A stretch of 64,000 bases of DNA from Streptomyces sp. NBC_01255 (lineage in GTDB: Bacteria; Actinomycetota; Actinomycetes; Streptomycetales; Streptomycetaceae): assembly GCF_036226445.1 (NCBI RefSeq), contig NZ_CP108474.1:4774001-4838000 (forward strand). The letters run 5' to 3'. The translations under genes and the position numbers were made by a program. Below the pieces are notes generated by a model, which was not told the DNA's origin, did no database searches, and saw only the letters and a list, made by a program, of their open reading frames with translations. Of this stretch, positions 8,457-19,773 are shown piece by piece (within the stretch, counting starts at the first letter, position 1; each line of letters opens with the position of its first letter).

Positions 8457-9197
8457 GTGAACACGCTTGCCCTCGGACCGAGCTGGCTGGACCCCGACTT
8501 TCTGATCGACACCTTTGGTCCGATCGGTGTCCTGGCCATCGTCTTCGCCGAGTCCGGCCTCCTGATCGGGTTCTTCCTGCCCGGCGACTCGCTGCTTTTC
8601 ACCACCGGCCTGCTGATCACGACCGGCAAGCTGGACATGCCGCTGTGGCTGATGTGCACGCTGATCGTGGCCGCGGCGGTCATCGGCGACCAGGTCGGCT
8701 ACCTCTTCGGCCGGAAGGTCGGCCCGGCGCTCTTCACACGCCCCAACTCCAAGCTCTTCAAGCAGGAGAACGTCGAGAAGGCGCACGAGTTCTTCGAGAA
8801 GCACGGCCCGAAGTCGCTGATCCTGGCCCGCTTCGTCCCCATCGTGCGGACCTTCACGCCGATCATCGCCGGCGTCAGCAAGATGAACTACCGCCAGTTC
8901 ATCACGTTCAACATCATCGGCGGTGTGCTGTGGGGCGCGGGCGTGACCCTGCTCGGCGCCTCCCTCGGCAAGGTCGAATTCGTGCACCAGCACATCGAGG
9001 CGATCCTCGTCGGGATCGTCCTCCTCTCCGTGGTCCCGATCGTGATCGAGTACCTCCGGGCCCGCTCCCAGTCCAAGAAGGCCAAGGCCGACGGCGACCA
9101 CGGCGACCAGACCGGCCACGGGGGCCACGGCGGGCACGACGCCCCCGGCACCCCCAACCCCCCGGCCTCCCCCCGCGGCCGCCACGCCAAGCGCTAG
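8457..9197 (+). CDS. DedA-family membrane protein
   Basis: 246-residue DedA/VTT-domain membrane protein. Typical motifs are FAESGLLIGFFLPGDSLLFT near the N-terminus and LARFVPIVRTFTPIIAG with YRQFITFNIIGGVLWG in the second half, containing the conserved Arg and the re-entrant loops. DedA proteins are implicated in undecaprenyl-phosphate or phospholipid flipping and proton-motive-force homeostasis. Which lipid this one handles is unknown. GTG 8457 follows AGGAG at 8442. The C-terminal tail is cytoplasmic, low-complexity and rich in His and Gly (GHGGHGGH), possibly a metal-binding extension. Confidence 0.92.
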   Translation: MNTLALGPSWLDPDFLIDTFGPIGVLAIVFAESGLLIGFFLPGDSLLFTTGLLITTGKLDMPLWLMCTLIVAAAVIGDQVGYLFGRKVGPALFTRPNSKLFKQENVEKAHEFFEKHGPKSLILARFVPIVRTFTPIIAGVSKMNYRQFITFNIIGGVLWGAGVTLLGASLGKVEFVHQHIEAILVGIVLLSVVPIVIEYLRARSQSKKAKADGDHGDQTGHGGHGGHDAPGTPNPPASPRGRHAKR

Positions 9198-9229
9198 GAC
9201 GAGCCCGGAGAACGAGCCCGGAGAAGACG

Positions 9230-10900
9230 CTAGAAGCCCCTGGTGCGCTTCGCGGCCCGACGGGCCGACGCCGCACCGGGGGCCTGCATGAAGAGGCGCG
9301 CCAGCTCGCCTCCCAGGTTCACGCCGATCGCGATCGCCAGGGCCAGGGCCGCCGCCTTCGCCAACGAGGCGAAGCCCTGGTCCAGATTGTTCTGGGCGAT
9401 CGCGAGCACCCCGAAGTACGTCGCCGAACCAGGCAGCAGCGGGCCGATCGCCGCCGTCACGTACGGCAGCGACGACGTGTGGTGATACCGCGCGATCAGC
9501 TGCCCGAAGAGCCCCACCAGGCCCGCCGCCACGGCCGTCGCCATCACCGTCGAACCCTCCGCCGTCACCGCGATCGACGCGTAGATCACCCACGCCACCC
9601 CGCCGTTCAGCGTCGCGAAGAGCACCGTCGCCCGCGACTGCTGCAACAGGATCGCGAAGGTCGCGCACAGCACCATCGACGCCAGGATCTGCGTCACCGG
9701 CCGCTCCACCGCCCGCAGCGCGCCCTCCGGGTTCAGCTGCGCGTCGAACTGCACCGCGACGTACAGCACGGACAGCACGCCCACCACGATCGCGACGAAG
9801 AAGTACGCGACCTCCAGCAGCCGCGCCGACGCCGTGATGTAGAAACCGGTCAGACCGTCCTGCACGGCCGCCACCAGCGCCCGCCCCGGAATCAGCGCGA
9901 ACAGACCACCGGTGATCACCGCCGAAGGCCGCAGCTCCGCGTGGAGCATCGTCAGGAGCACGCCCATCGCCGCCGGCGGCATCGCCGCCACCAGGAACTG
10001 GTAGAACTCCGGCAGCCCGCGCCCCGCGCACAGCCACGCCAGCCGGTCGCCGAGCACCGCGCCCAGCGCCGCCACGAAGAAGACCGTCAGGCCGCCGCCG
10101 AGCAGCACCGAGGCCGCACCCGCCAGCACCCCCGCCGCCGCCGTGAGGACCCACCCCGGATACGGATGCCGGTTCCGCCGTATCTCCGCGAGCCTCCGGT
10201 ACGCCTCCTCGGGCGTCACCTCGTGCGCCTGCGCGTTGATGTCGGCGAGCAGCGTGTACACCGCCGCGAGCCGCGTGTAGTCCGTGCCCCGCCGCCGTAC
10301 CGTCCGGTTCGCCGTGACCGGGTCGTCCACGAGCGACGGCTGGTACGTGACGGACAGCAGGGTGAAGGTCACCGTCGGCTCGACCCGGTCCAGACCGTAC
10401 GAGCGGCAGATCACGAACATCGCCGCCTCGACGTCCTCCGCGCCCTCCCCGCCCGCGAGCAGCAGCTCGCCGATGCGCAGGGTCAGGTCGAGGACACGCG
10501 GCACCGAAGGCCCCGCCTCGTCCTCCTTGCGCGGCGCCTCCGGCACCGGCCGCTCACCCACCGGCAGCCGGAGCATGGTCCGCATCTGGTCCTGCCACGG
10601 AGCGTTGTGCGGCAGCCGCACCAGGGGCACCCCGTACGCCGGGGTGAACGCGGGCGGCGAGTCCTTCGCCGTGTACGTGGCCGGCGTCGCGAACGCCGAA
10701 CCCTCCTGCTCGGCCGGCGGCTCCGCCGTAAGACCCGGCGGCAGCGCGAACTCGGAGGTCGGATGCTCCTCCTCCGGCGGCGCGGGCTGCTCCACCCCGG
10801 CCGGTGGGACGAACGCGCTCCGCGCCTCGTCCGACTGCGGCTTCCGGTCCTCCGGAGCATCGTCCGGGGCACCCTTCGAGCCGTCCGGCTCCGCCACCAC
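9230..10900 (-). CDS. Threonine/serine exporter family protein (ThrE type)
   Basis: About 556 residues. A Pro/Glu-rich unstructured N-terminus of ~130 residues is followed by the DUF1212 soluble domain (LRIGELLLAGGEGAEDVEAAM, IGELLLAGG being diagnostic) and then about ten membrane helices (GWVLTAAAGVLAGAASVLLG through AIAIGVNLGGELARLFMQAP). Both ThrE halves are fused, as in Corynebacterium ThrE, an exporter of threonine and serine. GTG 10900 is chosen for the GAGGCGG just upstream. The adjacent GTG at 10897 is equivalent, and the open frame upstream of it runs into a repeat array and is unlikely to be coding. Substrate is inferred from family only. Confidence 0.88.
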   Translation of the reverse strand: MVAEPDGSKGAPDDAPEDRKPQSDEARSAFVPPAGVEQPAPPEEEHPTSEFALPPGLTAEPPAEQEGSAFATPATYTAKDSPPAFTPAYGVPLVRLPHNAPWQDQMRTMLRLPVGERPVPEAPRKEDEAGPSVPRVLDLTLRIGELLLAGGEGAEDVEAAMFVICRSYGLDRVEPTVTFTLLSVTYQPSLVDDPVTANRTVRRRGTDYTRLAAVYTLLADINAQAHEVTPEEAYRRLAEIRRNRHPYPGWVLTAAAGVLAGAASVLLGGGLTVFFVAALGAVLGDRLAWLCAGRGLPEFYQFLVAAMPPAAMGVLLTMLHAELRPSAVITGGLFALIPGRALVAAVQDGLTGFYITASARLLEVAYFFVAIVVGVLSVLYVAVQFDAQLNPEGALRAVERPVTQILASMVLCATFAILLQQSRATVLFATLNGGVAWVIYASIAVTAEGSTVMATAVAAGLVGLFGQLIARYHHTSSLPYVTAAIGPLLPGSATYFGVLAIAQNNLDQGFASLAKAAALALAIAIGVNLGGELARLFMQAPGAASARRAAKRTRGF

Positions 10901-10946
10901 TCTGTCCGCCTCACTGCCTCGGGAACCGTGGCTTCCAGTATGAGTG

Positions 10947-11027
10947 TGCGACAGATGCGATCGGTGTGCGACGGATGTACGAAAGAGTGCGGCGGATGTA
11001 CGAAGGGTGCGACGGATGCACGAAAGG
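10947..11027. repeat. Four tandem ~20-bp imperfect repeats
   Basis: Four head-to-tail copies of a 20-21 bp unit resembling TGCGACGGATGTACGAAAGG lie between ppa and the ThrE-type gene. Copies two to four are the best conserved. On the minus strand the array sits in the 5' leader region of the exporter gene. Confidence 0.75.
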
Positions 11028-11095
11028 CGGCGCACCCCCGAAGAGGTGCACCGCCCGTCACACGATCAGAAGATCAGTCCCGCCGAGCCGTGGGC

Positions 11096-11587
11096 TCAGT
11101 GGCCGCCCTGCTCCTTGGCACGCGCGTAGGACTTCTCGATCTCTTCCTCGGCCTCGGCGCGACCGACCCAGTCCGCACCCTCGACCGACTTGCCCGGCTC
11201 CAGGTCCTTGTAGACCTCGAAGAAGTGCTGGATCTCCAGACGGTCGAACTCCGACACGTGGTGGATGTCCCGCAGGTGCTCCATCCGCGGGTCGGTGGCC
11301 GGGACGCACAGCAGCTTGTCGTCGCCGCCCGCCTCGTCCGTCATGCGGAACATGCCGATGGCGCGGCACTTGATCAGGCAGCCCGGGAAGGTGGGCTCGT
11401 CGAGGATGACGAGCGCGTCCAGCGGGTCGCCGTCCTCGCCGAGGGTGTTCTCGACGTAGCCGTAGTCGGTCGGGTAGGCCGTCGACGTGAAGAGACGACG
11501 GTCCAGGCGGATGCGACCCGTCTCGTGGTCGACCTCGTACTTGTTCCGCGATCCCTTGGGGATCTCGATGAGAACGTCGAACTCCAC
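11096..11587 (-). CDS. ppa: Inorganic pyrophosphatase
   Basis: 163-residue family I soluble pyrophosphatase. It hydrolyses PPi to two phosphates and so pulls biosynthetic reactions forward. Active-site blocks are visible: [11 protein letters not shown], the signature DGDPLDALV that supplies metal-binding aspartates, and [14 protein letters not shown] 11587 gives the usual N-terminus ([12 protein letters not shown]) and has AGGAGG 8 bases upstream. A longer reading from 11611 would add an unconserved MLIQEEPP. The gene stands alone; its promoter must lie in the ~100 bp shared with the divergent DD-peptidase gene. Confidence 0.97.
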   Translation of the reverse strand: MEFDVLIEIPKGSRNKYEVDHETGRIRLDRRLFTSTAYPTDYGYVENTLGEDGDPLDALVILDEPTFPGCLIKCRAIGMFRMTDEAGGDDKLLCVPATDPRMEHLRDIHHVSEFDRLEIQHFFEVYKDLEPGKSVEGADWVGRAEAEEEIEKSYARAKEQGGH

Positions 11588-11690
11588 GGGTGGCTCCTCC
11601 TGAATCAACACAAGTGAATGCTCGCGACGACGCGCGGTGATTAAGTGTCCCTCACGGACGACCGTGATCGCGAAAGGGGCTGGTCATCTC

Positions 11691-13184
11691 ATGCCGGAGC
11701 CGAGGAAGTGGCAGCTCACGGCGGGCTCCGCCGCCCTCGGTCTGGCACTGGCCGCCGTGGCGGTGACCGCGGCAGGCCCATGGGACTCGGGTCAGCGTAC
11801 GGCCGAGCGGGCCCGCGCCGCCGCCCCCTCGACGGGTGGCGCACGTCACGCCCCGCCCCCGGCCCCCGCCGCACCCCACCGCCCCGCACCCCACCGCCCC
11901 GCGCCCGCGCCCAGCGCCCCCGGCGTCCTCCCCGCACTCCACGCCCCGGCCGCCGCCGGGCGCCCCGCGGACCTCGCCGCCACCCTCGTACCGCTCCTCG
12001 CCGACCCCGGCCTCGGCCCCCTCCGCACGGCCTCCGTCGTCGACACCGCCACCGGCACCCAGCTGTACGGCGAAGGCGCCGGCACCCCCATGACCCCCGC
12101 CTCCACCGTCAAGATCGCCACCGTCGCCGCCGCGCTCTCCGCCCTCGGCCCCGACCACCGCATCCCCACCACCGTCACCGCCTCCGCCGACGGCCGCACC
12201 GTCACCCTCACGGGCGGCGGCGACCCCACCCTCGACCCGGCCCGCCTGAAGCGCCTCGCCGCCGACACCGCCCGCGCCCTCACGGCCCGCGGCCACACCG
12301 CCCCCGTACGGCTCACCTACGACACGAGCCTCTACCAGGGCCCCGAGCTCCACCCCATCGGCCCCAACGAGAACCTCGCCCCCGTCACGGCCCTCATGAC
12401 CCGCGAGGGACGCCTCGACAAGAGCAGCAGCGGCCCCGCGCCCCGCACCGCCGACCCGGCCGGCGACACCGCCACCGCCTTCGCCGCCCTCCTCACCGAC
12501 GCCGGCGTCAAGGTCACCGGAGCACCCACACCCGCACCGGACACCGACCGCGCCCCGAAGACGACGCCCACCCCGAAGACCACGCCCACCCCGAAGACCA
12601 CCCCCGCCGCCCCGAAGGTCACCGCCCCCCTCGCCGTCACCCACTCCGCCCCCCTCGCCGACCTCGCCGAACGCACCCTCACCCACAGCGACAACGACCT
12701 CGCCGAGGCCCTCGCCCGGCAGACCGCGATCGCCCACAAGCAGCCCGCGAGCTTCGAGGGCGCCGGGAAGGCCGTACGGGACGAACTCGCCGAGCTCGGC
12801 CTCCCCCTCGCCGGCGCCCGCTTCGCCGACGGCAGCGGACTCGACCGCCGCGACCGCGTCTCCGCCGCCCTGCTCACCGCCCTCCTCACCCGCGCGGCCG
12901 ACCCCGCGCACCCCGCCCTCCGCCCGGTCCTCACCGGCCTGCCCATCGGCGGCTTCACCGGCACCCTCGCCGGCCGCTTCGACATCGCCCCCGCCACCGC
13001 AGGCGCCGGACTCGTCCGCGCCAAGACCGGCACCCTCACGGGCGTCAACACCCTCGCCGGCACCGTCGTCACCGCCGACGGACGACTCCTCGCCTTCGCG
13101 TTCCTCGCCGGCAGCACCCTCTCCCCGTACGAGGCCCAGCCCGCCCTCGACCGGCTCTCCGCAGCCCTCGCCGGCCAGAACTGA
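11691..13184 (+). CDS. dacB: D-alanyl-D-alanine carboxypeptidase/endopeptidase (PBP4, S13 family)
   Basis: About 497 residues. An N-terminal membrane segment or signal (LTAGSAALGLALAAVAVTAA) is followed by a Pro/Ala-rich linker and the S13 penicillin-binding domain. The three catalytic motifs are present: SxxK as STVK, SxN as SDN in LTHSDNDLAEALAR, and KTG in AKTGTLTGVN. It trims peptidoglycan stem peptides outside the membrane. The PBP4 domain is interrupted by a PTPKTT tandem repeat (see 12554-12607). ATG 11691 is chosen for the signal sequence immediately downstream; only AAAGGGG resembles a ribosome site, so the start is moderately sure. Confidence 0.92.
   Translation: MPEPRKWQLTAGSAALGLALAAVAVTAAGPWDSGQRTAERARAAAPSTGGARHAPPPAPAAPHRPAPHRPAPAPSAPGVLPALHAPAAAGRPADLAATLVPLLADPGLGPLRTASVVDTATGTQLYGEGAGTPMTPASTVKIATVAAALSALGPDHRIPTTVTASADGRTVTLTGGGDPTLDPARLKRLAADTARALTARGHTAPVRLTYDTSLYQGPELHPIGPNENLAPVTALMTREGRLDKSSSGPAPRTADPAGDTATAFAALLTDAGVKVTGAPTPAPDTDRAPKTTPTPKTTPTPKTTPAAPKVTAPLAVTHSAPLADLAERTLTHSDNDLAEALARQTAIAHKQPASFEGAGKAVRDELAELGLPLAGARFADGSGLDRRDRVSAALLTALLTRAADPAHPALRPVLTGLPIGGFTGTLAGRFDIAPATAGAGLVRAKTGTLTGVNTLAGTVVTADGRLLAFAFLAGSTLSPYEAQPALDRLSAALAGQN
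12554..12607 (+). repeat. 18-bp coding repeats in dacB (PTPKTT)
   Basis: Three in-frame copies of an 18-bp unit, CCCGAAGACCACGCCCAC with small variations, encode PKTTPT-PKTTPT-PKTTPA. The array lies in the loop between the SxxK and SxN motifs of the PBP4-type protein, where homologues carry an accessory domain of variable length. Copy number may vary between strains. Confidence 0.75.
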
Positions 13185-13256
13185 CCACCACCCGACCCGC
13201 ACCGAAACCCGAACCGAACCCGCACCGATCGGGCGCCGAGACCGTACGGTTGACGC

Positions 13257-14396
13257 ATGACGAGCATCGGTGGCGCAGGCACATCCGGGATGGTCGACTG
13301 GAACCTCGCGGTCGCGACCGCGACCCGCCTCGTGCGGCCCGGACCCGAAGTCAGCCGCGACGAGGCCCGCGAGGTCGTCGCCGAACTCCGCAAGCACGCC
13401 AAAGTCTCCGAGCAACACGTCCGCGCCTACACCCGGATGCTCCCCGAGGGCGCCGACGTCCACGACACCCCCGTCCTCGTCGTCGACCGCGCCGGCTGGA
13501 TCAAGGCCAACGTCGCCGGCTTCCGCGAACTCCTCACCCCACTCCTCGGCAAGATGCAGGAACGCCGCTCGACCACCCCCGGGAACGCCGTCCTCGGCGC
13601 CGTCGGCGGCAAGGTCACCGGCGTCGAACTCGGCATGCTCCTGTCCTTCCTCGCCTCCCGCATCCTCGGCCAGTACGAGACCTTCGCCCCTGCCACCCGC
13701 GACCTCCCCGCAGGCGCAAACGGCGGCGGACGCCTCCTCCTCGTCGCCCCCAACATCGTCCACGTCGAACGCGAACTCGACGTCTCGCCCCACGACTTCC
13801 GGCTCTGGGTCTGCCTCCACGAGGAGACCCACCGCACCCAGTTCACCGCCGTCCCCTGGCTCCGCGACCACCTCCAGGGCGAGATCCAGTCCTTCCTCGC
13901 CGCCACCGAGGTCGACCCCGGCACCGTCGTCGAACGCCTCCGCGAAGCCGCCCAGGCCCTCGTCGGCGGCCGCCCCGAGGGCGAGCAGGGCGAACCCGCC
14001 CCCTCCCTCGTCGAAATCGTCCAGACCCCCGAGCAGCGCGAGATCCTCGGCCGCCTCACCGCCGTCATGTCCCTCCTCGAAGGCCACGCCGACTACGTCA
14101 TGGACGGCGTCGGCCCCGAAGTCGTCCCCTCCGTCGCCGAGATCCGCGAGAAGTTCCAGCAGCGCCGCGCCCGCGGCGCCTCCCGCCTCGACCTCGCCCT
14201 GCGCAAGCTCCTCGGCCTCGACGCCAAACTCCGCCAGTACCGCGACGGCGAGCGCTTCGTCCGCGCCGTCGTCGACCAGGTCGGCATGGACGGCTTCAAC
14301 CGCGTGTGGACCTCCCCCAACACGCTCCCCACCAAGTCCGAGATCGCCGCCCCCGCCGACTGGATCGCGAGGGTGCACCGTAAGGCAGACTCGTGA
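13257..14396 (+). CDS. Zinc-dependent metalloprotease (DUF2342 family)
   Basis: 379-residue protein of the actinobacterial DUF2342 family, sometimes labelled a coenzyme F420 biosynthesis-associated protein. The zinc-binding HExxH motif is seen as LHEETHRTQF, followed by helical segments and the SLLEGHADYVMDGVGP block, whose Glu/His/Asp could complete the site. There is no signal peptide, so it is probably cytoplasmic. ATG 13257 starts the conserved reading. It lies between dacB and tilS in a run of co-directional genes. The physiological substrate is unknown; proteolytic activity is inferred from the motif alone. Confidence 0.88.
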   Translation: MTSIGGAGTSGMVDWNLAVATATRLVRPGPEVSRDEAREVVAELRKHAKVSEQHVRAYTRMLPEGADVHDTPVLVVDRAGWIKANVAGFRELLTPLLGKMQERRSTTPGNAVLGAVGGKVTGVELGMLLSFLASRILGQYETFAPATRDLPAGANGGGRLLLVAPNIVHVERELDVSPHDFRLWVCLHEETHRTQFTAVPWLRDHLQGEIQSFLAATEVDPGTVVERLREAAQALVGGRPEGEQGEPAPSLVEIVQTPEQREILGRLTAVMSLLEGHADYVMDGVGPEVVPSVAEIREKFQQRRARGASRLDLALRKLLGLDAKLRQYRDGERFVRAVVDQVGMDGFNRVWTSPNTLPTKSEIAAPADWIARVHRKADS

Positions 14397-14603
14397 GACA
14401 GGTGCGCCGGACGGCGTAGGGACACGGGAGAACAACCCGCCAATCACCCATCCGAGGGACCCTGACCATGGGGTGAGGCGTGCAATGCTCGGGTAACGGC
14501 CGGGTTTCTGTCACCATCGACGCACTCTGAGTGACCGAAACCCCCTTTCCGACCGTTAAGACTCCGACCGAGGCACCCCACCCCATCACGAAGGGCACCG
14601 GAC

Positions 14604-15623
14604 ATGGGTCCCCATCCTGCGGTCGCGGCGATACGCCTGGCGGTCCGCCGCGTACTCCACGACGTTCTCACCGAGCACCAGACCGACCTCACCACCGCGC
14701 ACGACGGACGCGAACCCCTCGTGCTCGTCGCCTGCTCCGGCGGCGCCGACTCGATGGCGCTCGCCTCCGCACTCGCCTTCGAGACCCGCAAACTTCCCGT
14801 ACGCGGCGGCGGCATCACCGTCGACCACGGCCTCCAGGACGGCTCCGACACCCGGGCCACCGAGGTCGCCGGACGCATGACCGCCCTCGGCCTCACCCCC
14901 GTCGAGGCCGTCACCGTCACCGTCGGCCGCGAAGGCGGACCCGAGGCCGCCGCGCGCGACGCGCGCTACACCGCCCTCGACGCCGCCGCCGAGCGCCACG
15001 GAGCCGCCGCGATCCTCCTCGGCCACACCCGCGACGACCAGGCGGAAACCGTCCTCCTCGGCCTCGCCCGCGGCTCCGGCATCCGCTCCCTCTCCGGCAT
15101 GGCCGCCGTCTCCGGCGCCGCCGGCCGCTACCGCCGCCCCTTCCTCCAGCTCGACCGCCACACGATCCGCAAGGCCTGCATCGCGCAGGAACTCGCCGTC
15201 TGGGACGACCCCCACAACAGCGACCCCGCGTACACCCGCTCCCGAATCCGCCACGAGGGCCTCCCCGCCCTGGAGAAGGCCCTCGGCAAGGGCGTCGTCG
15301 AAGCCCTCGCCCGTACGGCCCAGCTCTCCCGGGACGACGCCGACGCCCTCGACACCTGGGCCGCCGACGCCGAGACCTCCGTACGCGACGAGGCGGGCAC
15401 CCTGGAGTGCGCCAAGCTCTTCGGCCTGCCCTCCGCCGTACGCCGCCGCGTCCTGCGCCGCGCCGTCATCGCCGAGGGCGCCCCCGCCGGCTCCCTCTTC
15501 GCCCGCCACATCGAGGAAGTCGACCGGCTCATCACCGGCTGGCGCGGCCAAGGGGCCATCAACCTGCCCGGACGCGTCGAAGCCCGCCGCCAGGGTGGCA
15601 GACTGGTCATCCGGCAAGGCTGA
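14604..15623 (+). CDS. tilS: tRNA(Ile)-lysidine synthase
   Basis: 339-residue TilS. It ligates lysine to C34 of the CAU anticodon of a minor tRNA-Ile, changing both codon reading and charging from Met to Ile; the enzyme is essential. The N-type ATP-pyrophosphatase P-loop is [10 protein letters not shown] (residues ~46-55). Further motifs are [30 protein letters not shown] and YRRPFL. The C-terminal domain is short, as in other actinobacteria. The next gene is hpt, 26 bp downstream, then ftsH, the same order as in Bacillus subtilis. A 207-bp gap upstream probably holds the promoter of this set. Confidence 0.95.
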   Translation: MGPHPAVAAIRLAVRRVLHDVLTEHQTDLTTAHDGREPLVLVACSGGADSMALASALAFETRKLPVRGGGITVDHGLQDGSDTRATEVAGRMTALGLTPVEAVTVTVGREGGPEAAARDARYTALDAAAERHGAAAILLGHTRDDQAETVLLGLARGSGIRSLSGMAAVSGAAGRYRRPFLQLDRHTIRKACIAQELAVWDDPHNSDPAYTRSRIRHEGLPALEKALGKGVVEALARTAQLSRDDADALDTWAADAETSVRDEAGTLECAKLFGLPSAVRRRVLRRAVIAEGAPAGSLFARHIEEVDRLITGWRGQGAINLPGRVEARRQGGRLVIRQG

Positions 15624-15649
15624 CGCACGCTGCAACGAAAGTGACCCGG

Positions 15650-16204
15650 GTGAACGAGAAGGACATGGGCACCGACCTCCAGTCGGTGCTCATCACCAAG
15701 GAAGAGATCGACGCCAAGCTGGCAGAGCTGGCCGCGAAGATCGACGCGGAATACGCGGGCAAGGACCTGCTCATCGTCGGCGTCCTCAAGGGCGCGGTGA
15801 TGGTGATGGCGGACCTGGCTCGCGCCCTGTCCACCCCCGTCACCATGGACTGGATGGCCGTCTCCTCCTACGGCGCCGGCACCCAGTCCTCCGGCGTCGT
15901 CAGGATCCTCAAGGACCTCGACACCGACATCAAGGGCAAGCACGTCCTGATCGTCGAGGACATCATCGACTCCGGCCTGACCCTGTCCTGGCTGCTGTCG
16001 AACCTCGGCTCCCGCGAGCCCGCCTCCCTGGAGGTCTGCACCCTCCTGCGGAAGCCCGAGGCGGCCAAGGTCGCGATCGACGTCAAGTGGATCGGCTTCG
16101 ACATTCCCAACGAGTTCGTCGTCGGCTACGGCCTCGACTACGCGGAGAAGTACCGGAACCTTCCGTTCGTCGGCACGCTCGCCCCGCACGTCTACGGCGG
16201 CTGA
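15650..16204 (+). CDS. hpt: Hypoxanthine phosphoribosyltransferase
   Basis: 184-residue type I phosphoribosyltransferase that salvages hypoxanthine/guanine to IMP/GMP using PRPP. The PRPP-binding motif is [17 protein letters not shown], with the acidic pair followed by DSGLT. Other blocks are [19 protein letters not shown] and [11 protein letters not shown] (flexible loop), and [24 protein letters not shown] (C-terminal base-binding region). GTG 15650 is preferred by comparison of usual length. GTG 15641 and ATG 15665 are in-frame alternatives, and no strong ribosome site decides. It follows tilS closely and precedes ftsH. Confidence 0.95.
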   Translation: MNEKDMGTDLQSVLITKEEIDAKLAELAAKIDAEYAGKDLLIVGVLKGAVMVMADLARALSTPVTMDWMAVSSYGAGTQSSGVVRILKDLDTDIKGKHVLIVEDIIDSGLTLSWLLSNLGSREPASLEVCTLLRKPEAAKVAIDVKWIGFDIPNEFVVGYGLDYAEKYRNLPFVGTLAPHVYGG

Positions 16205-16397
16205 TCACCAGCCGATCACCCGGCTGTACGGGGAACCCGCACCGCCTTCCCTCCGTTGAACCACGGGAAGGCGGTCGCGGGCGACGATGCTGAGGTACCG
16301 TCCGAAGAACAGCTTTTTCACATAGCAGCACTCATGCAGCTCTCACAGCAGCATTTTCCTACGGGCAGGAGGGACGGGGCGTTCTCGCTCCGTATGG

Positions 16398-18416
<2,019 letters not shown>

Positions 18417-18440
18417 CGGTCCCGGCAACCCGGAATGGAT

Positions 18441-18482
18441 GCCGCGCCCCCACAGGTTTTAGCCTGTGGGGGCGCGGCTTTT
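18441..18482 (+). terminator. Rho-independent terminator after ftsH
   Basis: GCCGCGCCCCCACAGG pairs perfectly over 16 bp with the segment at 18463-18478 across a TTTTAG loop, and is followed by TTTT. It ends ftsH transcription and separates it from folE, which starts 34 bp later and should therefore either use its own promoter or depend on read-through. Confidence 0.9.
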
Positions 18483-18516
18483 CGCGCACACCAGTCAGAC
18501 GGAACGAGGCACAGAG

Positions 18517-19125
18517 ATGACCGACCCGGTGACGCTGGACGGCGAGGGCAGGATCGGCGAGTTCGACGAGAAGCGCGCCGAGAACGCCGTACGAGAGCTC
18601 CTCATCGCGGTCGGCGAGGACCCGGACCGCGAGGGCCTCAAGGAGACGCCGGCGCGCGTGGCGCGGGCGTACAGGGAGCTGTTCGCGGGGCTGTGGCAGA
18701 CGCCCGAGGAGGTTCTCACGACGACGTTCGACCTCGGACACGACGAGATGGTCCTGGTGAAGGACATCGAGCTGATGGCGACCTGTGAGCATCATTTGCT
18801 CCCATTCCATGGTGTAGCTCACATTGGCTACATTCCGGCTGAATCGGGCAAGATCACCGGCCTGTCCAAGCTGGCGCGCCTTGTCGACGTCTTCTCTCGC
18901 CGTCCGCAGGTGCAGGAGCGTCTGACGACGCAGATCGCCGACTCGCTCATGAAGATCCTTGAGGCGCGCGGTGCGATCGTCGTCATCGAGGCCGAGCACA
19001 TGTGCATGACCCTGCGGGGCGTGCGCAAGCCGGGCGCCAAGACGACGACCTCGGCGGTTCGCGGTCAACTTCGTGACGCTACTACACGCGCTGAGGCCAT
19101 GTCCCTGATACTGGCCCGCTCGTAG
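18517..19125 (+). CDS. folE: GTP cyclohydrolase I
   Basis: 202-residue enzyme catalysing the first step of tetrahydrofolate synthesis, GTP to dihydroneopterin triphosphate. Conserved motifs are the zinc ligand region [12 protein letters not shown], the [15 protein letters not shown] block, and [18 protein letters not shown] with the second zinc cysteine. ATG 18517 with GAGG 8 bases upstream gives a standard length. It lies upstream of folK, folB and folP, which run on the opposite strand about 1.2 kb away; all serve the same pathway. Confidence 0.97.
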   Translation: MTDPVTLDGEGRIGEFDEKRAENAVRELLIAVGEDPDREGLKETPARVARAYRELFAGLWQTPEEVLTTTFDLGHDEMVLVKDIELMATCEHHLLPFHGVAHIGYIPAESGKITGLSKLARLVDVFSRRPQVQERLTTQIADSLMKILEARGAIVVIEAEHMCMTLRGVRKPGAKTTTSAVRGQLRDATTRAEAMSLILARS

Positions 19126-19233
19126 CGGTCTGCCGAGAGTGCCCCATACCGTCCGGATCAGTGACGTTGATGGCTGATCGAGGGGGATCGGTATGGGGTA
19201 CGGGCTGTCGGTGTGGGCGGCTAGCCTGCGCGG

Positions 19234-19764
19234 ATGATGGAGACGATCTGCGACGACCGCTGCTTTCCCCCCGCCCTGGCGGATGTCGCCCGAGTCGAGT
19301 TCTTCTACGGCGATGAGGGCGAGGGGGTCGACTTCGAGCCGTACGACGTCTTCGACTCCGCCGAGGAGACCACGGACTGGCTTCGGCACTGGACGGGAAA
19401 CCACGCGCTCGACGGGGGCGCCTATCGCGTCTTCGGGCAGGACGGGACCGGTGGTCTCGCCGCGATCTGGTGTGTGAGGCCGGGGCGGCCCCTCGACGAG
19501 CAGCCCGTGGTGTTCATGGGGTCGGAGGGCGAGCGCGGTGTGGTCGCCGGGAATCTGTCCGACTTCCTGTGGGTGCTGGCCGACGGCTTCGGGCCGATGG
19601 AGGCCGCTCTGTACGCGGAGCGGGCGGCGCGCCCGGACTCGGCTCTGGCCGAGCTTGCCGAGCGGCACGCGACCACCCCGCGGCGGGCGGCCCGGGAGAT
19701 CGTCGCCGAGGCCCAGGCGGAGTTCGCGACCTTCTCCGAGGACCTCGACGAGCTCTGTCGCTGA
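19234..19764 (+). CDS. SUKH-like protein (SMI1/KNR4 fold)
   Basis: 176-residue soluble acidic protein. The segment VVFMGSEGERGVVAGNLSDFLWVLADGFGPMEA has the strand-strand-helix pattern of SUKH/SMI1-KNR4 domains, with the tail helical. SUKH proteins include immunity proteins for polymorphic toxins, but single chromosomal copies of unknown role are also common in Streptomyces. No toxin gene is adjacent: the neighbours are folE and a DUF3180 gene. Start ATG 19234; the second ATG at 19237 is possible. The fold assignment is by pattern only. Confidence 0.7.
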   Translation: MMETICDDRCFPPALADVARVEFFYGDEGEGVDFEPYDVFDSAEETTDWLRHWTGNHALDGGAYRVFGQDGTGGLAAIWCVRPGRPLDEQPVVFMGSEGERGVVAGNLSDFLWVLADGFGPMEAALYAERAARPDSALAELAERHATTPRRAAREIVAEAQAEFATFSEDLDELCR

Positions 19765-19773
19765 GTCGGACCC

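Noticed and set aside
8645..11617. Long plus-strand open frame across DedA, ThrE and ppa
   Set aside because: Arg/Pro-rich shadow reading; it crosses three well-supported genes in other frames.
11652..14447. Very long minus-strand open frame opposite dacB and the metalloprotease
   Set aside because: Gly/Glu/Ala-rich translation typical of antisense frames in GC-rich DNA; both plus-strand genes there have clear catalytic motifs.
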